From contig QKFK01000145.1 in assembly GCA_003252195.1 (NCBI GenBank), forward strand, positions 1-6,208: a stretch of DNA of 6,208 nucleotides. The letters run 5' to 3'. Every line of letters begins with the position of its first letter. Position 1 is the first letter of the stretch. The notes beneath the pieces were generated by a model. That model did not search any database. It was not told where the DNA came from and saw nothing but the letters and a program-made list of their open reading frames with translations. This stretch comes from Rhodospirillales bacterium (GTDB lineage: Bacteria; Pseudomonadota; Alphaproteobacteria; QKFK01; SZUA-500). The position numbers and the translations under genes are program-made. Positions 1 through 5,540 of the stretch are shown here, one piece after another.

Positions 1-1
1 T

Positions 2-151
2 TACTACCTTGATTACCAAAACCGTAGACCAGATTTCGTACAAACATTCCTTGATAGCCTTATCAACTGGGAATTTGTAGAAATGAGACTTTCAGCTGAT
101 GAAGGTTGTGGTGCAGGTGGTTGTGAATCATGTTGTGGTTGCGCTCACTAA
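2..151 (+). CDS. C-terminal end of an unrecognised protein with a Cys-rich tail (partial)
   Basis: Frame 2 is open from the left edge to a TAA at 149-151, giving the last 49 residues; the start lies outside the window. The visible part is an ordinary mixed, probably helical stretch (DYQNRRPDFVQTFLDSLINW at residues 4-23). It is followed by a short glycine/cysteine tail with five cysteines (residues 36, 41, 44, 45 and 47) and a final histidine. Such a tail could bind a metal or an Fe-S cluster, but I do not recognise the family and assign no function. The strong intrinsic terminator 22 bases downstream supports this as the true end of a plus-strand transcription unit. That unit is convergent with the sec operon. 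Confidence 0.72.
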   Translation, partial: YYLDYQNRRPDFVQTFLDSLINWEFVEMRLSADEGCGAGGCESCCGCAH

Positions 152-172
152 TATAAAAGCCTACAAAACCCT

Positions 173-202
173 AAAGCCCCGTAAATTTGCGGGGCTTTTT
201 TT
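173..202 (+). terminator. Rho-independent terminator of the left-edge gene
   Basis: A perfect 9-bp stem, AAAGCCCCG at 173-181 pairing with CGGGGCTTT at 190-198, encloses an 8-base loop and runs into seven consecutive T at 196-202. It begins 22 bases after the TAA of the Cys-rich gene and has the standard geometry of an intrinsic terminator on the plus strand. Confidence 0.93.
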
Positions 203-303
203 GTTTTAAGAACATGAGTTACTTTACATATCTCCACTCTTCTTACAATTTATTCCGTGTCAGTATATTATTACTATCCCAATACAAAGACACAAACCAA
301 CAA

Positions 304-441
304 TCATGCAGAAGCTTTAATTGCACTTAAGTTCTGAACAAATGCATTAAACAGAGATTGTTTTACAGCGCGCCCAAGCTTGGCATTAATAACATTGCCT
401 TCGCTATATTTGAGATCATAATGCATATAGGAACGCCACAT
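304..441 (-). CDS. Possible small hypothetical protein (45 aa) or decayed gene remnant
   Basis: On the minus strand an ATG at 441-439 opens a 45-codon frame ending in TGA at 306-304. A GGTGG three bases before the ATG could act as a ribosome binding site, although the spacing is short. The same frame is open further upstream to about 489, reading VNVNAICINWWIMWRSYMHY with no good start. The product is polar, ends in AKLGRAVKQSLFNAF and then a short alanine/serine end, and matches no family I know. Codon third positions look richer in G/C than in the neighbouring genes. The plus strand is also open in the same codon phase (331-516), so the frame may be accidental. It lies in a convergent gap with no clear promoter. 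Confidence 0.25.
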   Translation of the reverse strand: MWRSYMHYDLKYSEGNVINAKLGRAVKQSLFNAFVQNLSAIKASA

Positions 442-505
442 TATCCACCAATTGATGCAAATAGCATTAACGTTTACGAAAAAGAATATTCACCAGCTAG
501 TTGGC

Positions 506-549
506 TTACCTGCTAAGCACGATTAAACAATACTTGGCTAAACAGGTAA
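506..549. repeat. Imperfect inverted repeat beside the sec terminator
   Basis: TTACCTGCTAAGC at 506-518 matches the reverse complement of 537-549 (TTACCTGTTTAGC) at 11 of 13 positions, with 18 bases between the arms. As RNA it would fold into a stem of 7 bp plus shorter paired segments. It has no T-tract on either side, so it is not a standard terminator. It could be a transcript-end structure, a dispersed repeat unit or a protein-binding dyad. Confidence 0.5.
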
Positions 550-562
550 TCTCTCTATGCGC

Positions 563-590
563 AAAAAAAAGGGAGCTTAAAAAGCTCCCT
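563..590 (-). terminator. Rho-independent terminator of the yajC-secD-secF operon
   Basis: Read on the minus strand, AGGGAGCTT (590-582) pairs perfectly with AAGCTCCCT (578-570) across a 3-base loop. An unbroken run of T follows (the A-run at 563-570 on the plus strand). It starts 13 bases after the secF stop codon and is a textbook intrinsic terminator. Confidence 0.95.
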
Positions 591-603
591 CTAATTACTT
601 AAC

Positions 604-1545
604 TTATTCAACACCGTCGTAAGGACCAACAACACCATCGTTATTAGTTCTTTTTCGAATATCGAATAATGTTACTACGGTTGATGCCACATAAACTGAT
701 GAATATGTACCAATAAACACACCCCATGCTAATGCAAATGAGAAGCTTCTTAATACAGGTCCACCAAAGATTAAAATAGCCATAATCGCCAAGAATGTTG
801 TAAATGCGGTTAGGATTGTTCTTGATAGCATTTCATTAATACTATTATTCACGAGCTCTAACACAGGCATTTTTTTGTGTCTGCGCAAGTTTTCTCTAAT
901 ACGGTCATAGCAAACAACCGTATCATTAATAGAGTAACCAGCAATCGTTAAAATAGCAGCCACAGTATCTAAGCTAAAGTCCATTCCGAGTAACGATAAA
1001 ATACCTACCGTGGTAATTACATCGTGGAACAGAGCAATAATACCGCCCAATGCAAATGGCAATTCAAATCTAAACCAAATATAAGCACCAATTGCTCCAA
1101 TTGCGATAACGACAGCCCAAATACCCGCTCTGATTAATTCATCACCTACTTTAGGACCAACAAGTTCAACTCTTCTATATTCAACTGTATCACCCAATTT
1201 ATTTTTAATCTTTTGCAAGATTTCATTTTGGGCTTTTTCATCATTGTTAGAAGCTTGAACTCTAATCATGACTTGATTACCAGAATCACCCATTCCTTGA
1301 AGGCTAAATTCGCCCACATTGAGTTCTTCGAGTGAAGTTCTAATATTACCTAAATCTGCTTTTTCTGTAGTTTGAACTTCCATCAAGATACCACCAGAAA
1401 AGTCGATACCATAATTAAGCCCTTTAAATGCCACTTCATTAATTGCAGCAATCACCAAAATAGCAGAGAAAATATAAGCTATTTTTCTTTTACCAATAAA
1501 ATCAAAATTGGTATCTTTTGTAATAAGTTTCATTAAACTAAACAT
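604..1545 (-). CDS. secF: Protein translocase subunit SecF
   Basis: SecF pairs with SecD in the inner membrane and uses proton motive force to aid late steps of Sec-dependent export through SecYEG. The 313-residue product has the family layout. TM1 lies near residues 21-39, followed by the signature GIDFSGG at 46-52 and a periplasmic domain to about 130. VGPKVGDEL (129-137) leads into five closely packed membrane segments: about 139-158, 161-182, 186-205, 238-258 and 265-290. Conserved membrane signatures are present: FHDV (173-176) and GYSINDTVVCYDRIREN (203-219), which carry acidic residues typical of the proton-conducting region. The length is normal for stand-alone SecF. The ATG is supported by AAGGTGG six bases upstream, placed in the 15-base gap after secD, which suggests tight co-translation. 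A terminator follows directly. Confidence 0.98.
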   Translation of the reverse strand: MFSLMKLITKDTNFDFIGKRKIAYIFSAILVIAAINEVAFKGLNYGIDFSGGILMEVQTTEKADLGNIRTSLEELNVGEFSLQGMGDSGNQVMIRVQASNNDEKAQNEILQKIKNKLGDTVEYRRVELVGPKVGDELIRAGIWAVVIAIGAIGAYIWFRFELPFALGGIIALFHDVITTVGILSLLGMDFSLDTVAAILTIAGYSINDTVVCYDRIRENLRRHKKMPVLELVNNSINEMLSRTILTAFTTFLAIMAILIFGGPVLRSFSFALAWGVFIGTYSSVYVASTVVTLFDIRKRTNNDGVVGPYDGVE

Positions 1546-1551
1546 TTTATT

Positions 1552-1558
1552 CCACCTT
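1552..1558 (-). promoter_or_regulatory. Shine-Dalgarno site of secF
   Basis: AAGGTGG on the minus strand lies within the short secD-secF gap, six bases before the secF ATG. It fixes the secF start and is the strongest ribosome binding site in the operon. Confidence 0.85.
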
Positions 1559-1560
1559 TA

Positions 1561-3129
1561 TTAAATAGGTAATTTGCTTGGTTTTTTGCTTTGAAGCCAG
1601 GTAAAAACCAATAAGCGGGTAATCATAGTTGAGGTAAACATTGATGTAATAATACCCAAAGCCAATGTCACAGCAAAACCTCTAACAGGACCAGATCCAA
1701 AATTAAACAGAACCAATGCAGCAACCATTGTTGTAAGATTTGAATCTACAATGGTAACAAATGCGTTTTGGAAACCTGCGATAATTGCTTTCATAACAGG
1801 AATACCTTTTTTGCTTTCTTCTCTCATTCTTTCAAAAATAAGCACATTAGCATCAACTGCCATACCCATTGTAAGAACGATACCTGCAATACCAGGAAGA
1901 GTTAATGTTGCCCCTAAGAAGCTCAACCCACCAATTAAAAGCATAAGGTTTAAAAGAACTGCTATAGATGTAATAACGCCAAAAGTGCCATAAGCAGCAA
2001 TCATAAACGCAACAACCAAAGCAAGACCAATTAAACAAGAAATACCGCCTAATCTAATTGAATCTGCACCAAGGCTTGGGCCAACTGTTCTTTCTTCTAA
2101 TACTTGAAGTGGAGCAGGCAAAGCACCTGAACGAAGTAGTAATGATAATTCGTTTGCACTCTCAGATGTAAAAGAGCCAGAAATAATTCCGCTACCACCT
2201 GTAATAGCACCTTTAATTTCAGGAGCAGAGATAACTTCATTATCAAGCACAATAGCTAATCTGTGACCAATATTTTCTCTAGTAGCATTACCAAAAGCTT
2301 TCGCTCCTATTGAGTCAAATTCAAATGTAACAACAGCCTCTCCATCTTGGAAAGAAGGACGTGAATCTGTTAAATGTTCACCTGTTACTACAGGCAAACG
2401 CTTAACTATATATGCGCCCTCACGAGAAGAAACACCGCCTTCAATCAACATAGAAGAAGGAGGTAATTTACCACGTCTAGCATCATTTAAGCTGATATCA
2501 TCAACCATATGGAATGATAATTTTGCTGTTTTACCTAAAAGAGATTTAACATGCTCAGGATTTTCAACACCTGGTAATTGAACGATAATGCGAGTACGTC
2601 CTTGTCTTTGAATAGTAGGCTCTTTAGTACCTAGTTGGTCAATACGGCGACGTACAATCTCAATAGATTGAGATAAAACTTTATCTTGTAGAGCAATAAT
2701 AGCTTGCTCACTATAACCAATTTCCATGTGATCGTTAACGTCTTCAATCTCAAAAGAAGTATTAACACCTTGGTTAATTTCTTTTCTGATTAAAGATTTA
2801 GCATCAGATTTATCTGCAGGGTTGATAATGGTAACATTGATTTTATCATCTTGAACTTTAAGATCTGTATATCTGATGTGCTTTTCAATCAATTTTGAGC
2901 GAATAGCATCTTCAGTTGCACTTAAGCGTTCTTTGATTACTTCATCAAATTTAACTTCCAACACGATATGAGAACCACCTTGCAAGTCAAGACCAAGACT
3001 AACAGGTTGCCACCATGTTGGTAGTTTTGTCTTCATTGAGCTTCCCAAAAAGTTGGGCAAGCAATAAAACAAACCAAGCAAACACACAAAGATTGCCAAG
3101 TTTTTTTTCCATGTTTCAAATGTTGCCAT
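1561..3129 (-). CDS. secD: Protein translocase subunit SecD
   Basis: SecD is the larger partner of SecF, an RND-like inner-membrane protein whose periplasmic head binds emerging preproteins. I start it at ATG 3129 (522 aa, beginning MATFETWKKN) because AAGG at 3142-3139 lies nine bases upstream; a TTG at 3135 would be only three bases from that site. TM1 covers about residues 8-28. GLDLQGG at 46-52 is the family signature. A large periplasmic region includes RRRIDQLG (160-167) and ends near RTVGPSLG (347-354). A C-terminal block of five membrane segments carries GMAVDANVLIFERMREE (422-438), with the conserved D-A-N and E-R residues of the SecD membrane core. The length resembles other alphaproteobacterial SecD proteins and is shorter than the E. 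coli protein. The gene sits 26 bases after yajC and 15 bases before secF. Confidence 0.98.
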   Translation of the reverse strand: MATFETWKKNLAIFVCLLGLFYCLPNFLGSSMKTKLPTWWQPVSLGLDLQGGSHIVLEVKFDEVIKERLSATEDAIRSKLIEKHIRYTDLKVQDDKINVTIINPADKSDAKSLIRKEINQGVNTSFEIEDVNDHMEIGYSEQAIIALQDKVLSQSIEIVRRRIDQLGTKEPTIQRQGRTRIIVQLPGVENPEHVKSLLGKTAKLSFHMVDDISLNDARRGKLPPSSMLIEGGVSSREGAYIVKRLPVVTGEHLTDSRPSFQDGEAVVTFEFDSIGAKAFGNATRENIGHRLAIVLDNEVISAPEIKGAITGGSGIISGSFTSESANELSLLLRSGALPAPLQVLEERTVGPSLGADSIRLGGISCLIGLALVVAFMIAAYGTFGVITSIAVLLNLMLLIGGLSFLGATLTLPGIAGIVLTMGMAVDANVLIFERMREESKKGIPVMKAIIAGFQNAFVTIVDSNLTTMVAALVLFNFGSGPVRGFAVTLALGIITSMFTSTMITRLLVFTWLQSKKPSKLPI

Positions 3130-3136
3130 TTTCAAA

Positions 3137-3142
3137 CGCCTT
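3137..3142 (-). promoter_or_regulatory. Shine-Dalgarno site that decides the secD start
   Basis: AAGGCG on the minus strand, with its AAGG core nine bases before ATG 3129 and only three before the in-frame TTG at 3135. The spacing favours the ATG and gives a 522-residue SecD. Confidence 0.7.
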
Positions 3143-3155
3143 ATTTTAATAATGA

Positions 3156-3716
3156 TTATTTAGAAAGTACTTCTTTTAATTTATCGCTCTTTTTAGCTTT
3201 TGAAGCTGTTTTTTTAGCTGTTTTAGCTTTTGTGCTAGCTTTCTTTGCAGTTTTTTTAGCTGGAGCTTTTTTATCTTTAGGAGCTTCTTCTTTTACAACT
3301 TCTTCTTTAACTTCTTTTGCTTTTTCTGCAACAGTAGGTTGCTCTTTTGAAAGATTTTTTTGAACAGCAACTGGCTTACCAACTACTTCAAATTTACTTT
3401 TGCCATCAGCATCAAGAATATCTATAACAGAAGACTTCACGATTGTAATTTTTGTATTATCTGCAATTTCAACAACTAAAGTTTTTTCTTCAACTTTAAC
3501 AACTTTTGCATAAATACCACCTTTAGTGATGATTTTATCACCTTTAACAATAGCATCACGCATTGCTTGTTCTTGCTTAGATTTTATTTGACCTGGACGA
3601 ATCAATAAAAGATAGAAAATAACCGCAATAGCGACTAACTGAAAAACTGTTTGTGATAGTGACGGTGCTGTAGCGGCACCTGCGGCAGCCTGTGCAAAAG
3701 CAGGATTTATAAACAT
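3156..3716 (-). CDS. yajC: Preprotein translocase accessory subunit YajC with a long Lys/Ala-rich tail
   Basis: YajC is a small single-span inner-membrane protein that joins SecD and SecF. The 186-residue product has a short alanine-rich N-terminus, one membrane segment at about 23-39 and the family's RPxQ-like turn (RPGQ, 40-43). A cytoplasmic beta-rich domain follows, with GDKIITKGGIYAKV at 59-72. The YajC core is complete by about residue 110. Family members are usually about 85-120 residues, so roughly 75 residues are extra. The extension is mixed-charge (about 121-147), then a Lys/Ala/Thr tract (147-176) resembling the C-terminal tail of histone H1. The ATG has GGAG seven bases upstream. 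The gene is first in the yajC-secD-secF unit and has its own likely promoter at 3755-3783. Confidence 0.95.
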   Translation of the reverse strand: MFINPAFAQAAAGAATAPSLSQTVFQLVAIAVIFYLLLIRPGQIKSKQEQAMRDAIVKGDKIITKGGIYAKVVKVEEKTLVVEIADNTKITIVKSSVIDILDADGKSKFEVVGKPVAVQKNLSKEQPTVAEKAKEVKEEVVKEEAPKDKKAPAKKTAKKASTKAKTAKKTASKAKKSDKLKEVLSK

Positions 3717-3723
3717 ATTTTAT

Positions 3724-3727
3724 CTCC
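3724..3727 (-). promoter_or_regulatory. Shine-Dalgarno site of yajC
   Basis: GGAG on the minus strand, seven bases before the yajC ATG. It supports the chosen start and lies within the predicted 5' leader of the sec operon mRNA. Confidence 0.8.
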
Positions 3728-3752
3728 AATAAAATTCGAATTAATCAACAAC

Positions 3753-3781
3753 GCAATATAATCCTTTTGAGGCTATATTGC
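3753..3781. repeat. Inverted repeat overlapping the yajC promoter
   Basis: GCAATATA (3753-3760) and TATATTGC (3774-3781) form perfect 8-bp arms around 13 bases, with three more possible pairs inside. The arms overlap the -10 and -35 elements of the predicted yajC promoter. Without a T-tract it is not a terminator. A DNA-binding site (operator) is possible, but the symmetry may simply reflect the promoter hexamers themselves. Confidence 0.6.
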
Positions 3782-3783
3782 AA
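3755..3783 (-). promoter_or_regulatory. Probable sigma-70-type promoter for yajC-secD-secF
   Basis: On the minus strand TTGCAA (3783-3778) and TATATT (3760-3755) are separated by exactly 17 bases. They match the -35 consensus at 4 of 6 positions and the -10 consensus at 5 of 6. Transcription would start near 3748, leaving a leader of about 30 bases before yajC. It falls in the only sizeable gap between consecutive genes of the minus-strand cluster, so the sec genes can probably be transcribed independently of the surE-pcm-LysM genes. Confidence 0.65.
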
Positions 3784-3830
3784 AGATAACAGGTATTCCT
3801 GTGGATTATTTAGCACAAAAAAACAATTAA

Positions 3831-4868
3831 TTAAAGCGATTTTAAATGCAACCTAGGATCGATGGCTTTGCTTCCTTTTCTGAGCTCAAAGTGAACTTGA
3901 GGAGATATAACGCTTCCAGTTTTTCCAACTAGCGCAATTGACTGACCTCTTGAAACTTTTTGCCCCTTAGAAACTAAGATTTTATCATTATGAGCATAAG
4001 CAGACATCCACCCACCAGAATGTTTAATCAAAATAAGATTTCCAAAGCCTTTAATTGAATTACCAACATATGCAACCACACCATTTTCAGCGGCCCCAAC
4101 TTTTGCACCCTTGCTAGCTTGAATATTAATACCGTCATTATGGCGACCTTTGCCTAAATCACCAAACGGAACTAACACTCTACCTTTAATCGGCCAATCA
4201 AATTTATTTGAACTTCTTGGTGCAGGGTCAGGTAATAACACTTTTGATTGTCCTGAATATTTTTTAACTGGCGCTTTAGTTGTTGATGTAGTTTTTAAAT
4301 CACCTAAAGGCTTACCTTCTGCGGCCATTTTATTGCGATAATATGAGCTAGTTACAGATGAATATTTAGTTGTTGATGAAGATGATGCTGGAGCAGAACT
4401 GGCCACATAAGATGAGCCTCTAACTATAGAATCAGGAATAGATAATTTTTGCCCCACAGATAGAGAGAACGGAGAGCTAATGTTATTATGTTTAGATAAT
4501 TGACTTAAATCCACTCCATATTTACGAGAAATACTATAAAGAGTATCGCCTTTTTTAACCTCGTGCACTTTTGCACCTGGTAAACGAAGTTGTTGTCCAA
4601 CATATAAAGTATACGGAGCTGGAATATTATTTAAGCTAATTATTGAGCGCAAAGGAACTTGATAGCGACGAGAAATACTATATAAAGTATCGCCTTTTTT
4701 AACGGTTACACTATCTTTACTGCTGAACAAACTTACAATTTTTCGATAAGAACCTTTAATGGTTCTATAAGAAGTATTTATTGGAATACGCACAGCACAA
4801 GCGCTCAAGGCATATGACACCATGAGCAGACATAAAAAGCGCTGCATTTTACGACCAATATTAATCAT
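3831..4868 (-). CDS. LysM/M23 (LytM-like) lipoprotein, NlpD-type, probably an amidase activator
   Basis: This is a predicted outer-membrane lipoprotein facing the peptidoglycan. I start at ATG 4868 (345 aa) because it gives an n-region with R-K before the hydrophobic stretch and lipobox LSAC (Cys24). No convincing ribosome binding site decides between it and ATG 4847 (338 aa). Two LysM domains (about 52-98 and 101-146), each with KKGDTLYSIS, should bind glycan. A Ser/Thr-rich linker (about 149-209) precedes a C-terminal M23/LytM domain (about 223-341). The zinc site looks degenerate. The usual H-x3-D is replaced around RHNDGINI (His243, Asn248), and the usual HxH is QVH (Gln324, His326), though YAH (His293) is kept. 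This resembles NlpD/EnvC-type activators of cell-wall amidases rather than active endopeptidases. It follows pcm by 42 bases. Confidence 0.92.
   Translation of the reverse strand: MINIGRKMQRFLCLLMVSYALSACAVRIPINTSYRTIKGSYRKIVSLFSSKDSVTVKKGDTLYSISRRYQVPLRSIISLNNIPAPYTLYVGQQLRLPGAKVHEVKKGDTLYSISRKYGVDLSQLSKHNNISSPFSLSVGQKLSIPDSIVRGSSYVASSAPASSSSTTKYSSVTSSYYRNKMAAEGKPLGDLKTTSTTKAPVKKYSGQSKVLLPDPAPRSSNKFDWPIKGRVLVPFGDLGKGRHNDGINIQASKGAKVGAAENGVVAYVGNSIKGFGNLILIKHSGGWMSAYAHNDKILVSKGQKVSRGQSIALVGKTGSVISPQVHFELRKGSKAIDPRLHLKSL
4525..4559. repeat. LysM-coding direct repeat, copy 1 (second LysM domain)
   Basis: A 35-base segment inside the LysM/M23 gene that matches 4669-4703 at 33 of 35 positions. 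It encodes the V-K-K-G-D-T-L-Y-S-I-S-R core of the second LysM domain. The two copies are 144 bases apart, matching the domain period. Confidence 0.85.
4669..4703. repeat. LysM-coding direct repeat, copy 2 (first LysM domain)
   Basis: Partner of 4525-4559, with two mismatches in 35 bases. It encodes the matching core of the first LysM domain. Agreement extends to synonymous codon positions, although the rest of the two domains has diverged. Confidence 0.85.
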
Positions 4869-4910
4869 AAGAAAACATTGCCACAAAAGTTTTAAGTTGT
4901 TATTAATTTT

Positions 4911-5540
4911 CTATGACTTTAAGGCAAAATCCATAGGGAATAACGGGGTTATAACATTAGCCTCAGCTTCTTTACGAAGGATATTTATCATATATTGTCC
5001 GCGTGGCAATTTATCGTCAAACATGGGGTAAAGCATAGAACCTCCCATTGACAATTGAGACACCAAGGCAACTGGCAATTCTCCGCATGGCACATTTACA
5101 ATAATTTTATCAAACGGAGCTTGAACAGGCCAACCCAAACCAAAGTCATTTCTAACCACAAATGCATTTCTTATATTTGCTTTAGCAAAATTTTTCTCAG
5201 CATTTTCTTTCTCTAACTTTGTTGCACAAAGAGAAGTCACGCGTTTAGCTATTGAGGCTATCATGGCGGTTTGCAAACCACCACCACAGCCGACCTCTAA
5301 CACTGAATCATTTTTTGCAATATTTAGCTTATAGCAAAGCATTGAAGCGACAAATTTGCGCAAAAAGTTATCATCAATTTCTATATGATTATAATGGATA
5401 TTCGGAAAATCTCTTTCAAACGGATCTAGAGGAAAAATATCATCTAATACTGTTTCTAAAAACTTTAAAATAGGCGCATCTTTAACCCCGTGATAACGAA
5501 GTTCTAACATTAGAGCTAAAACCTGTTCTCCGCGTTCCAT
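4911..5540 (-). CDS. pcm: Pcm-like protein (protein-L-isoaspartate O-methyltransferase family), divergent
   Basis: The family methylates isoaspartyl residues in damaged proteins using S-adenosylmethionine. I start at ATG 5540 (209 aa), which overlaps the surE TGA as TGATG; a TTG three bases upstream is the alternative. The length and fold match the family. A helical N-terminus is followed by SAM motif I VLEVGCGGG (80-88, usually VLEIGTGSG), an Asp near RNDFGLGW, and APFDKIIVNVPCGELP (141-156). The usual substrate loop GQTIS is absent: a gapless alignment to the E. coli protein as I recall it puts IEIDDNFLR (53-61) there. The acidic residue after strand 2 (usually in SVE) is Cys105. Membership is clear from fold motifs and the surE neighbour, but repair activity is doubtful. 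Confidence 0.85.
   Translation of the reverse strand: MERGEQVLALMLELRYHGVKDAPILKFLETVLDDIFPLDPFERDFPNIHYNHIEIDDNFLRKFVASMLCYKLNIAKNDSVLEVGCGGGLQTAMIASIAKRVTSLCATKLEKENAEKNFAKANIRNAFVVRNDFGLGWPVQAPFDKIIVNVPCGELPVALVSQLSMGGSMLYPMFDDKLPRGQYMINILRKEAEANVITPLFPMDFALKS

Larger units (their letters stand above)
203..562. other. Gene-poor convergent intergenic gap
   Basis: About 360 bases separate the plus-strand terminator from the minus-strand terminator of the sec operon. I find no tRNA, rRNA, SRP RNA or other known RNA signature. The left part (203-303) is featureless AT-rich sequence. The middle (about 304-516) has one long open phase shared by both strands, described separately as a weak small-ORF candidate. 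The right part holds an imperfect inverted repeat. The stretch may be ordinary spacer or the remains of a decayed gene. Confidence 0.6.

Noticed and set aside
374..383. Palindrome CCAAGCTTGG resembling cloning-vector polylinker sequence
   Set aside because: The match to vector stops within a few bases and the flanks are AT-rich genomic sequence, so chance is the better explanation.
421..516. Plus-strand ATG frame of 31 codons in the convergent gap
   Set aside because: It is short, has no ribosome binding site, and shares its phase with the opposite-strand frame that reads more like protein.
1751..1993. Open reading frame of 80 codons on the plus strand
   Set aside because: It lies wholly antisense to the conserved membrane region of secD, has no ribosome binding site I can see, and its hydrophobic product mirrors the membrane-segment codons.
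1853..2038. Open reading frame of 61 codons on the minus strand
   Set aside because: It is an alternate frame inside secD, rich in Cys/Tyr/Trp as expected from out-of-frame reading of membrane-protein codons.
3789..3802. Small hairpin ACAGG-loop-CCTGT after the LysM/M23 gene as a terminator
   Set aside because: The stem is only 5 bp and no real T-tract follows on the minus strand, so read-through into yajC is likely.
4150..4341. Open reading frame of 63 codons on the plus strand
   Set aside because: It is antisense to the linker and start of the M23 domain of the lipoprotein gene, whose frame is clearly coding.
4822..5031. Open reading frame of 69 codons on the plus strand
   Set aside because: It is antisense to the end of pcm and the start of the LysM/M23 gene, both supported by family motifs.
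5252..5473. Open reading frame of 73 codons on the plus strand
   Set aside because: It is antisense to the SAM-binding region of pcm and shows no motif of its own.
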